DNA of 64,000 bases from assembly GCA_030620095.1 (NCBI GenBank), contig JAUTXW010000328.1, positions 310,001-374,000 on the forward strand, written 5' to 3'. This document shows positions 22,010 to 33,029 of the stretch, in pieces (the stretch's first letter is position 1; each line of letters begins with the position of its first letter). Position numbers and translations under genes: made by a program. Source of the stretch: Kuschelorhynchus macadamiae. Lineage: Eukaryota > Arthropoda > Insecta > Coleoptera > Curculionidae. Below the pieces are notes generated by a model. The model did not search any database, was not told the origin of the DNA, and was given only the letters and a program-made list of their open reading frames with translations.

Positions 22010-23140
22010 AAATTAAGAGTGGTCTCCGGCCCTAACTCGGTAACCGTTGATCGCACAATTATGGGGAAACATATTTGTAGCTAAATCGACCAAGAAAAAT
22101 TGCTAAAAATTATTTCCAAGTTCGAAAAATGGCCGCTAGGGGGCGTAACAACTACTCAAAAATCGAAATGCCGATTTTCTCTTGAATTTTCCTAACTGAG
22201 GTTTGTCGAAAATATAAGCATTATATTCTTGAGACTATTATGCAACTTTTTGCTATTTACCATTTTTTAAAATTTTCAATAATAAAGTGGTGGGGGAAGG
22301 TCAAACTTTTTTTCTTTCAAACGTTTATATCTTTGATTAGATTGAACTTCTGAAGAGCTATTAACTGTACCGTAATTATTCTGTTAGCGGTCACTAGATG
22401 GAGTTTTTTCGTAAATCTTCAAATACGAATTTTCTCAAAAAAATCAAATGGTATGATATGACATTTTTGTCCGTATAAAAATCCAGGTCCGTACTTAAAA
22501 AAGTTGATGATGGTCGCCCGAATCCGAAACGTCGGATTGAAAAGCTGTCCTGACCAATTTGTAGAGGAAAAAAAGTGACAATGCCGAAATGAATATTATT
22601 TTCATCTGTTATTTCATCTAAGCCTAAAATAGAAAACCATAAAAGTTATTTTTTGTTTTTTTTTAATTTTTCTAAAATTGTAGGCTTAGTTGAAATGACA
22701 GAAGAAAATAATTTTTACTTTATCGTTGTCACTTTTCCTCCTCTACAAATTGGTGAGGTTAATCTTTCAATCCGACGTTTCGGATTCCGGCGACCATCAT
22801 CAACTTTTTTCATCTAAATACGGACCTGGATTTTTTACTACATTATTTCATACCTTTTATAACCTTCAATTAAATTATGACAAAAAAGTCATATGATACC
22901 ATTTGATTTTTTTGAGAAAACCTATATCATTTGAGGAATTACGAAAAAACGCCATCTAGTGACCACTAATAGAATCATTACGGTATAGTTAATAGCTCTA
23001 CTAAAGTTGCATAATTGCCTGCAATGCTTATATTTTCGTCAAACCTTAATTAGGAAAATTCAAGAGGAAATCGACATTTCCATTTTTAAGTTGCTGTTAC
23101 GCCCCCTAGAGGCCATTTTTCGAATTGGACACCCGGTACA
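22010..23140. repeat. large palindromic (foldback) element
   Basis: Two arms of about 500 bp (22112-22625 and 22690-23135) are inverted copies around a centre near 22660. TTCGAAAAATGGCCGCTAGG (22115) pairs with the complement of CCCCTAGAGGCCATTTTTCG (23103), and AATCCGAAACGTCGGATTG (22526) pairs with the complement at 22771. Both arms carry GATGATGGTCGCC(C/G)GAATCC followed by GAAACGTCGG, a hammerhead-like string. The distal part (22030-22110) relates to 10290-10440. No protein is encoded. Confidence 0.85.
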
Positions 23141-23394
23141 TTATTCAACACACACAAGACAACTGGGCAATATTTGCGGTCGCCTAAATCATTATTTTTT
23201 TCCCAACGGAGTGAGTATATGCAATTCTTTGTTTCTGTATTGATGTCTAGAGTGAAGAAACTGGACGAGATCCATATCTACTAGGCTGAACATGAATGAT
23301 GTATTAGTGGAAAACAAATTGTAATATATGCTGTATCTGAATGCCAACATCAACTGGATATGTCATAAATGTAAAAGGAGCAAACAGAAAATTA

Positions 23395-23640
23395 GAAAAT
23401 TTATTGAAATTTTACAACAATTTTAATAGAGATACGGGCTATAATCTACATCCTACGTAAAAATCGATCGCTTCACAGGGTTACGTTCGATGAACACAGC
23501 TCATTCAGAGTTCCGATCTAATGAAGTAAATAACCCTGAAGCCTCGTGCAATCGAAGGGTAAAACGTCGGAAAGTGATTCCACTTTGACACGGTTTAATT
23601 CCAAAAACCATGGTTTCTTAAGTTATACTTGTTTGCTAAA
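23395..23640 (+). repeat. Penelope-like/hammerhead-like repeat fragment
   Basis: CCCTGAAGCCTCGTGCAATC (23542-23561), then AAAACGTCGGAAAGTGATTC, then TGACACGGTTTAATTCCAAA and ACCATGGTTTCTTAA (to 23620), match the elements at 37905-38035 and 40345-40470. The left partner arm is absent here. Confidence 0.5.
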
Positions 23641-24389
23641 CCGGTTTTGAAAAATGTTCCTTCGGAATAAAAACATTTCAAATGTGTAACAGTATTGTAT
23701 GTATATATCCGACAATTTTTCCACTTACAGGCCAAACTCCTAAACCGCTTTTCATGAATAAGGAATCAAAATATCCCGCGACTCTTCTCTTAGCTATGTT
23801 CACTAAAGAAAAATCGGCGGTAGTGGGCCCTTTTGTCAACCATAAATAAATAAATATCTCAACTATAAATATAAATATCAAATTAAAGAGTTAGTTAAGC
23901 TCAAGACTCAAAATATATACAAATATTATTATAGTATACAAGGTGTCCGAAATTAGGAAATAGGGAAAAACCTCATAGAACTAGAATCAGCTAAACAAAC
24001 GGATTTTAATGAGTGAGTAAAATTTAATATGGAGGAACTGGTGAGACATTTTGTAGATCTGTACTAATGTAATCAACATAATCATATATTATCAGGTATC
24101 TTACCATATTTGTAGGTGTTTTATATAAGAAACTTTTCAAAAGTGTCTAAGCAGGGGCCCCGTAAACGCGGGTGCATGCCGGCGCCAAACCGGAGTTTTG
24201 CATTGGGAAAAAATAAAAAGAACATCTACGTTTATACAATTCGAATTTTTATTTTGAAACAATTTGCAACGAACAAGGCACTAACAATTTCCTACTACGT
24301 TACATATAATATTGATTCCATATTATCAATTAAGACATTAATTATTTTCCTTAATATGAATTAGGATTAATGTAGAAATTTACAATACT
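23641..24389. other. non-genic region
   Basis: No gene is seen. AAGGTGTCCGAAATTAGGAA (23940-23959) looks like a transposon end. Open frames at 23678-23881 (minus) and 24116-24364 (plus) show no domain. The GC-rich patch GGGGCCCCGTAAACGCGGG at 24153-24172 is unexplained. Confidence 0.4.
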
Positions 24390-24486
24390 AAAACTCCTTT
24401 ACCCGGGACATCTCTCGTTATGAATCTTTTCTTTTACTAGGATTAGTAAAATGTGACTTAATTTAGTTGGGTACAAACTCATTTAG
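24390..24486 (+). repeat. head of array C
   Basis: CTCCTTTACCCGGGACATCT and CGTTATGAATCTTTTCTTTT match the sequence directly before arrays F and G (38345, 40990). The array is split here by the hAT-like element and continues at 25918. Confidence 0.7.
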
Positions 24487-25917
24487 CAGTGGCGGCTCGT
24501 GGTGAATTATATTGGGAGGTCAATACCAAATTTAAAAATAGGCATACCTACTTAAAATAAAAATAAATATCTTATCTTTAAATTGAGCTTTAAATTCTCA
24601 TGAAGTTCAGGTCTGCTTTTCGTTCTTTAGAATTGAAAAAATGCTGAATAACACGTTCGTTAAAATTGCACGCACATTCCTTTTATAAACGATTTCTCGA
24701 TAGTTAACATTGCTAAAGCGGATAGTCTATCTTGGCCCAACCCCTCACCAAAATTTATAAGCACTCGAAAAACCCCTGGATTTTCAGACAAAGCCGTTTC
24801 ATCATCGCCACTTAGTGCTAGCTCGAATGCCCCACAAAATTTTACACATTCTATAATTTTGCTTAAAATATAACGATTTTTGGATACATTTTCATTTAAT
24901 CTATTCTATCTATAAGCTGTGTATAGCTGAGGGCGAACATCAACGCTTCGGACCGTAGCATAGTTCACCGAACATTTCATGTGATCTGCAGAAAACGCAT
25001 GTTTTTTTCTTTTAAGTGTTTTAGGTCTTTAACACTAATTTTGTACCATAATGAGTCCGACGAGCCCTATCCAGATAACTAAATCGTACATACTTTTGCG
25101 AAAGTTTCGATGAACCTCTTTATTTCTTTATTTTTGTCTTTACTAGTTTGTCGTATACCAAGTTCTGGCAAATTGCCACCACTTCTGTTATTTTCTCAAA
25201 ATTGAGTTCGTTGGCACTCTTTAGTCGTTTAATTTTTTGCACTACCGACATTTTATTTCATTTACATTCATAACTCAAACATAGACCACTTTGAAATTGG
25301 TTATTTTTGCAAAATTAAGTTCGTAAGCACTTTTTACTTGTTTATTTTTTTGCACTAGTCACTACCAACATTTTATTGCCTGTATATTTCAAACTCACAC
25401 ATGAATTATAAAAATAAAAAAATACAGATTACAAAAAACAGTATATAAATTAATTTTCATCGATTAAAAACGTCCGAAACAATATCGAGTTAGAATATCG
25501 ACCGCGCGACCTCTGAACAATTGAACTTCGGCATGCCGACGTGATGCCGCGACCGATCGATCGAATTATGAGAAGAGACCGGCTGATGACCCAAATTGCG
25601 ATTTCATATTAGATTTGCTATCACTTTCGGCTGCCGCTCTGTAGCTGTGAAATCTTCGGGTAATTTCGTCAATCTTTAAGATAATTAGGCCAATTCGGAC
25701 TGCCCAGCCTGGCTTAGTATAGCGTATTTTATTAGGCCTAAGGAACCCAACGAGAACATTCGAACCGCCGCGCGCGGCTAATAGTGTAGCGTATTTAACT
25801 TATCCCAAGATTCACGTTTTATTACAACTATTAGGAGGGACGGTCACATGAATAATTTATTTTCTGAAATATTTTTGGGGGGTCACTGACCAAATGACCC
25901 TATGGAAGCCGCCACTG
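24487..25917 (-). mobile_element. hAT-like transposon remnant with 7-bp target duplication
   Basis: Begins CAGTGGCGGCTCGTGG and ends AAGCCGCCACTG, an inverted pair. CATTTAG is duplicated on both sides (24480-24486 and 25918-25924). Paralogous uninterrupted sites at 38428-38440 and 41065-41080 (GTCATTTAGTAACAC, GTTATTTGGTAACAC) show the empty target. hAT elements usually duplicate 8 bp, so the class is likely but not proven. A transposase remnant lies inside on the minus strand. Confidence 0.75.
24600..25252 (-). pseudogene. hAT-like (DUF4371-type) transposase remnant
   Basis: The minus strand starts MSVVQKIKRLKSANELNFEK (from about 25252). In broken frames follow SRSHEMFGELCYGPKR (about 24955), IIECVKFCGAFELAL-like residues with (D)DETA and ENPGVFRVLINFGEG (about 24780-24740), and SALAMLTIEKSFIKGMC with FNERVIQHF (about 24720-24640). 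These are marks of the ZMYM1-like hAT group. Several stops and shifts are present. The first ~95 bp of the gene are tandemly duplicated at 25300-25405 (a second, diverged start region). It is inactive. Confidence 0.55.
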
Positions 25918-26840
25918 CATTTAGTAGCACATACCTATATAATGTCTTTTCAAAATTTTTATTGGGCGCCATTTTGTTCCACCATTTTGCTATGTACGAA
26001 TATTTTACTAGTTTGTACCTATGCCACACTTGATTTTTGATTCCAAATTTTAAAAAATATCATTAGACCGCCATTTATTCGGTCATATTGAATTCATACT
26101 AAAATTTTATCAGTATAACAATATATACCTATCATACTTCGCTTCATATTTTAAACAGTTTATTTTTATCACACTTAATTCTTGGACGAAATTTCAAATA
26201 AAACTAATAAGTTCTTTCAGGCTGTTTTTTTTTTAATTTATTTTACCGTTTATTTAGATTCGTACCAAAATGTTACCAGTTCATTCTAATACTTGACTTT
26301 TGTACAACACTTGAGATTTGATGTTAATTGGATAATTAGGCCACAATTTTGTTCCACCATATTCGATTTATACCAAAATATTATCAGATCATTCCCAATA
26401 TGAACCTAACTTCCGACGAAAATTTGAAGTCAATCGGGTAAGTTTCCGCGAACTGACAGACAGACAGATGGAATTGGAAGAAACATATTTTTGCCAACTA
26501 GGAACACAAACATTTTATTTTGCCGCCATTTTATTCAGCCATCTTGAATTCGTACTACGATTTTATCAGCATTTATATATCAACTTGATTCTTGCACAAA
26601 ATTTGAAATCAATCTAATAAGCAGTGTTTTCAGGTTAATTTTTGAAATATTTTATTATGCCGCCATTTTAATTGACCATCTTGCACTCATAAAAAAATTT
26701 TACCAGTTTATTCCTAACTACTAAACTAAAGTTATTTTTTAGTAATAAATTTTTTTATCATTTCACTAGGCCGTCATTTGTAACTCTTTAACCATGTATT
26801 AAATTTTAGTTTTTGTTATTTCTGTTTCATTACATAATTA
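25918..26840 (+). repeat. GCCGCCATTTTG array C
   Basis: Unit heads GGCGCCATTTTGTTCCACC (25969), GACCGCCATTTATTCGGTC (26068), TGCCGCCATTTTATTCAGCC (26521), TGCCGCCATTTTAATTGACC (26659) and GGCCGTCATTTGTAAC (26771) are spaced mostly near 110-140 bp. ACAGACAGACAG lies at 26456-26467. The array is degenerate and non-coding. Confidence 0.75.
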
Positions 26841-26849
26841 AAATCTATT

Positions 26850-27620
26850 ATATCTGGGTGTTTCAAAAAACATGCGCCAACGTTTAAAGGGAGATTCTTT
26901 GTAAGAAAATAAGACGAACAGTTCATATGAACATGGATTCGCAGATGTTGTTTAAAATTCAAAAATAAATATGACTTTAGTTATATCGAAACAATAAGAG
27001 GTATTTGATTAAGATTTGGAACAACCTCATAGTTATCTAAGGGCTATATTTTTAAAACATTCAGCAGTTTTTACTTTAACCACGGGTAACCATCCTTGAC
27101 TTTCTTAAAGAAAAATGGTACGCGAATTATTTTGACCAATGACTGCCACTTCTGATCCAGTTTTAATTGAAGTGCTCAAAACTTTACAAAAGTGATTCTT
27201 TGGATCATTTTAAGAAAAGTTTTATTAGATATAGACCCGCAAATGCCCTATTTCTGAGATACAGGATACTGAATTAAAAAAATATAATTTTTAACTAAAT
27301 TATAACACCATGTATCTCAAAAATTGGGCATTTGCGCACAGATATCTATTAAAACTTTTTTCTTGGAATGATCCAAGGTATCACTTTGTAAAGTTTTAAG
27401 CAATTCTAACTCCAAATAAAACTAGGCCAAAGGTGCCAGAGGCGTGCATAAAAATAAATTTTTTTCCCGAAAACGACTTGTCATATCATAGAATACTAAC
27501 AGGCATTTTTTTGTGTACTTTTACTTGCCCTAAACTATACAGCTAATAGTTTTTTTTTAATGAGAGCCGTGTTATTTTTATAAGAAAGTCAGGGATGGTT
27601 ACCCATATTTATGCCCATGA
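26850..27620. repeat. palindromic (foldback) element
   Basis: Arms 27085-27285 and 27300-27610 are inverted copies. ACCATCCTTGACTTTCTTAA (27089) mirrors TAAGAAAGTCAGGGATGGTT (27580), and AAAACTTTACAAAAGTGATT (27178) mirrors ATCACTTTGTAAAGTTTTAA (27379). A possible outer end is GGGTGTTTCAAAAAACATG (26856). Non-coding. Confidence 0.75.
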
Positions 27621-27825
27621 TTGAAGTGAAAACCTTAGAGTAAGAATTAGAGATCACAATTAATTCATAAATCACGTTAGGGGTATGCGCCAACATGGTT
27701 CCCTTATTTTTCACATTTTATCGACCAATATTTACGATAAAACAAAAAGTGGGGATGACCCATGATCAAGCCGTGGCCATTTGTTGACGAATGCCAGTGG
27801 CGGCGCGAGTTTTCACTTCCCGCAT
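27621..27825. other. non-genic spacer with hAT-like terminus
   Basis: GCCAGTGGCGGCGCGAG (27794-27810) resembles other hAT-like ends in this window. Nothing else was recognised. Confidence 0.35.
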
Positions 27826-29000
27826 AAGGAAATATCATTAATCATGAAAAAAAATCATCGTTCTAGGTTTTTACGGATCTTCATGTTTTTTCCTTACTGT
27901 CGGTCGGTCGGTCGTTCTGTTCCGGTATAGCTAAAAAATCCACTTACTCTTATTTTTATTTAATTTTCCACAAAAATTACGTCTGATACAAAAAAAATAT
28001 TGGTATGAATTCGATATGGCCAAACAAAATGACGACCTGTTGAAATATTTGATGTACGAAAATGAAGAAATGGGCCATGCTTCATTATCGTTGACAAAAG
28101 GAAGGATTCTTACTTATTTCTTAATGAGGCAAATAGGTATTTTTACAAATATCAAAGAAATAATCGTTCCCTACTTCACTATTAAAATTAGATCAATAAG
28201 TTAGGTGAGTTTAAAAGGAAATTAGTTATTTATATATTATTAAACTTTAGTTATTAGTTATGTTTGCTTTATGTTACTGTCATTTTGTAATTGTTACATT
28301 TAGAAAAAATATTTGTTCAGTTTTTAAAAATGTCATCTTAAACCTGTAACTTTCAAGATCAAGTGAGACCTTGTCTAAATTTAAACCTCTTTAGTTAATC
28401 CTATTGTTAGAGTTTTAAACTATAATCAATGCTTTTAACGCGCTTTTATTGGCTTCCTACTCGTCTGATTGTATGTTTATATGTCTGGTTCAAATCTTGT
28501 AATGGATTTTTCACCACTTCCATTATCGATTATTTTCAAATTTGACATGCATACACTTTCGGATATAAAAAATACGAATAGGAATCCAAAATGGCGGCGC
28601 CAAAATGACAATGTCAACAGGTCGAACGGATGATTTTAACATTTGTGGGGATTATTTAAGAATGCACAACAAAAATCAAAATGGTGGCGCCAATATAGCG
28701 AACGAATTTTGTTATTTGTACAGAAATTTTAGTCAATACTTGAGAATTAAAAATAGCAGGACCAACATAGCAGGTCAAAATGATTGCAAATTTGATTAAA
28801 ATTCGGCATTTAGGGTTATTTAAGACTTCACATCATGAATTTTTGTCAACATTTTAAAAATTCAAGATTGTAATGCCAACATGGCGGCGGAATTTAAACA
28901 GTTGTATTGAGAATACATACCACACATTTTTAGTAAATATTTAAAAAATTATAGTAGGAATGCCTAGATTGCGAGCGAATATTAACATTTATACAGATTT
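27826..29000 (-). repeat. GCCGCCATTTTG array D, inverted part
   Basis: The array reads on the minus strand: the closing segment AAAAAAATCATCGTTCTAGG (27846), a GTCGGTCGGTCGGTCGTTCTG tract (about 27899-27920), then ATATGGCCAAACAAAATGAC (28014), AAAATGGCGGCGCCAAAATG (28588), AAAATGGTGGCGCCAATATA (28678) and AACATGGCGGCGGAATTTAA (28879). An unrelated stretch (28205-28490) interrupts it. The frame at 28605-28799 is a chance frame over the array. Confidence 0.6.
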
Positions 29001-29450
29001 AATTAAAAATCGATACTAAGTGAGCAATTTATACATTTTTAGTCATAAATATTCAAAATGGAGATGTCATCAATCCGATAAGTTCTTTTTTCAGATATTT
29101 TTAAACATTTAATTAGGCCACCGTTTTGTTCCCCCATTTTGAATTTGTCTCAACATTTTTATCCGTTCATCCCTATATAATATTTGATTTTTGAGCAAGA
29201 TTTGAACATAATCGATGCAATAGTTTTCTGCATTGACTTTTATAACATTTTATTTGTAGTAAAACTTATCACTTGATGGTCAGGTCACACCTAATTTTTC
29301 TGCAAAATTTGGATAAAATAGATAGAAATTTTTGTTCAGCCATATTGGATTGTTACCAAAATGTTACCATGTCATCATCATATGACCTTTAATTTTTAAC
29401 CGAAACTCGAAGTAAATAGGACTTCTCTAGATATTCAATATCCTAAATCT
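29001..29450 (+). repeat. GCCGCCATTTTG array D, direct part
   Basis: Plus-orientation units follow the inverted part: GGCCACCGTTTTGTTCCCCC (29115) and TTCAGCCATATTGGATTGTT (29335), with ACCAAAATGTTACCATGTC (29355). The two orientations face each other. Confidence 0.6.
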
Positions 29451-31439
29451 TAAATTCTAACCAGTTTAGAACATGTTTACGAACACATTTTTACTTTTAA
29501 TACCCAAAGAATCATCATTTAAATTCCTTTACCTGACAACACTTATATAAAAAAATTGACCCAACTCAAGTAAAAATTAAAAAATCATCCGAAACTTTAT
29601 TATTTCCTCAAATTTCATCCAAAATCTGGTGATTTTCGAAATCGCAGTACGTTTTTTTGAACGTGAGACGCCCTTTGACTATTTTAATATAGCATAGATA
29701 TATTCTATAATTATTTTAATTCTCCGATAGGCAAAACTACGGTAATCGTCAAAAAATTCACTTCAGAGTCTTTCTTGTATCAATTTGCTTCTGAGGAGTC
29801 TCACATGACCCCCGACGAAATAAACGTTCTATTATACGGAATCGGATTGGCAAATACGTCATGTGACCCAAAATAACTGAATAAGGTATCTTCCATTAGA
29901 CATGTGTTCTGGAAAAGGAAACCTTGCTGTTTACTTAGTGATTAAAAGAAAATTCCAAATTTAAACGGCCATTATTTTACAAACTCACATTGCCGCACCA
30001 TAGTTAGGTCAACTAAAGCTCCTAGTTTAGCAATGTCCAAGATAAAGTAAATAAAACTTATTTTGTCTATGTCTATATGTTTTGTTCTAATGTCACCGCA
30101 CCTTTAGAACGCTGCTTCTTGAAGTAAAGCAACATATAATTAGAAGATTTGAACCATATCAACAAATACACAATAATACAATAAAACACATGCAGTAGAG
30201 ACGCTAAAAAAAGCTTGGTATCTAATAAAATAGTTTTTAGCAAATTAATTTCTTTAATGTTAAAATTTATTTTAGTTTCACGACCTGCTATTGGTTTTTA
30301 AGCCACGCCGAGTATGTTTTATAACTTATTAGACATTTTAAATTGTTATCGAGAACTAGTTGGCAAATTCAGAGTGAAAATGTATTACCTTCACATATCA
30401 AGACCGAAAAAAAAACCATACAATTCCAACGCAACATGTAAACCCCACGACAAAATTTAAATAACAAATAAGCATCCATAAATCCCACTGCTTATGTATA
30501 TTCCTCACAAATCAGCTGGCAGCGACGTTTCCCATTTCTGCAGGAAAGTAATTTTTCTTCTGGTAACTCGCACTCGCGTTTCCCAGGATTTATACAAACA
30601 GCCTTATACGTGGAAGCTTCTCTCTGTTTCCACACCTTTTCACTTCGACTAAGGCTTATTTAGTGCGACGTTGTTTTTAAATTAGAACTAATATCTTTTA
30701 TTTCCAGGAAAAGGAATTCCAAGACGTGTAAAATACGAGTGTCAAATATTTTTAACGGTCCTGCAGCCGGAGATTCCTGCAACTGGTATTGTGTTTTATT
30801 TATTCTTGAAATATCAGCGTCCCATTTTATCAGGGATGTTTACTGTTTTACTGTTTTTGTACCACAAAACTATTAATTTATTATTTCTATTTATTTAGCT
30901 GAATATAATTGAAAATATCAGAGCTAAATACACTAAATTTATTATCTAAACACATTTTTATAGCCCACAGTACACGTTTACTGTCAGTGACGTATTTAGA
31001 ATACCTTTCTGAGGGCAAAAAAAAGGTCCTTGCTTTTTCTTAACACAATGCATAAACAATCAGCGACGACAAAAAAATTTCTCTTATAAAATCATGGTAA
31101 GGTACAATAGCTTTAATTTTAAACATTTGGGTTAGTAGCTCGGCCCTTTTGCCCCCCCTCCCCTATGTATTAACACTTTAATAGTAATGTGGAACATAAC
31201 TAGTTGCCAATTAAGCATAAAAAAATCGTAAATGTGTAGTTCCTCGTCTTTTTTTAAATCTTAAAGTGTTGAAAGTTTCCAAAAATAGACCAAATATCAT
31301 GTATTTATTTTTATTTTGCTACCATCATCAGACTTTTGGCAGGTGTGCACCACTTTAAAACATATTTTGTTTTTAATTTGTGTATACATAAATATATCAT
31401 TAATTTTTATCTATATAAAACTGCCTGCCATGTTCGAGT
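29451..31439. other. mostly unique non-genic region
   Basis: No gene is recognised. A GC-richer patch at 30500-30790 has no long frame and is not a member of the repeat families here. CAGTGACGTATTTAGAATACC (about 30985-31005) followed by CCCCCCTCCCC at 31153 resembles a hAT-like end pair. The rest is AT-rich. Confidence 0.4.
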
Positions 31440-32370
31440 TTAAGGCCAATTTTTTACCAGTTTCCACTTATGCCACACTTAATTTTTGAGCATAGTTATA
31501 AATAAATTGAATGAATATTAGACTGATTTTTCTAAGACCGCCATTTTGTTCCGTCATGGTGAATTTGTACCAGTTTTTCTTTATATCACATTTAATTTTT
31601 CTGCAAAATTTGTAGGTAACGGAACAAGAAGATTTTTTTACGTTGTTTTTTAAACACTTTCTTTGACCGCCATCTGGTTTCACCATCTTAAATTCGTTCC
31701 ACAATTTTACCATTTAACTCTTTTACACCCTTAATGTTTCCACAAAATTTGAAATTTATCTAATGAATAGTTTTTAGGGCTGATTTTTTAAAATAATTTA
31801 TTAGGCAGCCATTTTGTTTTGCTCTCTTGGATTTCGCAGACCGACGGAATTAAGAAAACATATTTTTCGTATCTAGAGACCCTAAACCGGTATATAAAAT
31901 CTGTGAGGGATGATTTTTTAATAATACGAAAATTTTATTTGGCCGCCATTTCGTTCCACCCCATCTTGAATTCGTACCGCCATTTTACCAGGTCATTTCT
32001 ATGCCACAATTAATTCTTGCACAAAATTTGAAATCAATCTTAAATACTTGTTTAGGCTGAATTTTTAAATATTTTTGTTTCGCCATTTTGGATTCGTACC
32101 AAAATTTTACCAGCTAATTCCTATATAATATTTGGTTTTTGTACAAAATTTCAGATAAATTGGATCATTAGTTTTTTAGTAATAATCTTTTTAACATTTC
32201 ACTAGGCCGGTATTTTGTTTCGCCATATTGAATTTTTACCAAACTGTCTCTGTTAAGTAGTTTTTTAGCTATGCTACAGATACAGAAACAGATAGACAGA
32301 CAGACTGAGAGATCGACGGAATAGAAAATCATGTTATTCAGCATCTGAGGGCCTTTAGTCTTCTAACACG
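31440..32370 (+). repeat. GCCGCCATTTTG array E
   Basis: Unit heads at about 31538, 31666, 31806, 31942, 32080 and 32203 (spacing 123-140 bp) are variants of GGCCGCCATTTTGTTCCGCC. They are followed by ATCTTGAATTCGTACCA, TTTTACCAG..TATTCCTAT, GCAAAATTTGAAATCAATCT and TAGTTTTTAG. The array closes with AGATAGACAGACAGACTGAG (32291-32310) and GGAATAGAAAATCATGTT. The flank AAACCGTCACTAGACACG (about 32377-32394) resembles AACCCGTCACTACAGACG at 39279, so the array and the duplicated unit's start are linked. Confidence 0.8.
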
Positions 32371-33029
32371 CTTAAACCGTCACTAGACACGCGTCCAAGT
32401 AGCACTTTTACTCATGAATACATCATTGTTATCACAAGTATTTTCATTGAAGTAACCGGAACTTGGTGTCGACACGTTCTGTTCAAGCTGAGACTACGTT
32501 GCCATTACCAAAATTGGGAACAATTTTAGGTAAACTATTTCCTGTATAACATGTAACTGTGACTTTGACTATTATGTAGATAGTAGAGAATTATGTAGTT
32601 CCATTTAAGTAGCCGAATAGTAATAATTTACCCGATTCGTCACTTCCTTATTTCTGTCTTTATTTAATCCGTTTTAAAAATATGTATGGTTCGTTTTAAT
32701 ACAAGCAAAACAGCTATGGCGACTATAAACACTCAAATTGGTAGTATGGTGTAGAGCGTATATAATACGTTATTGGTATTTGAGGTAGGATATATGCATT
32801 TCACTTAGTTTTCTGGCTATGCTAAAGACCTAAAATTAAAACGCAGGCAATTTCTCTGGTGAATATATTAATGATTGTCGTAAAAAAATTATGCGCCTTT
32901 AAAATTCGTTAATTTTCAGTACAGTTTGGTCAAATATATTGGTCAATTTAAATCACAAAAATGTAATTTTGGACTTTGGTTTAAATAGTAATTATCATTA
33001 AATATGTTATTGTGATAATAAAATTGAGT
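32371..33029. other. non-genic spacer
   Basis: AT-rich with no gene or family recognised beyond the first ~30 bp, which match the start of the 39.29-kb duplicated unit. Confidence 0.35.

Noticed and set aside
28605..28799. Possible small coding gene (64 codons)
   Set aside because: It lies wholly in an array of repeated units and its residues are the translation of the repeat heads.
31440..32370. CRISPR-like regular array
   Set aside because: Units are 125-140 bp, degenerate throughout and without unique spacers, and the genome is eukaryotic.
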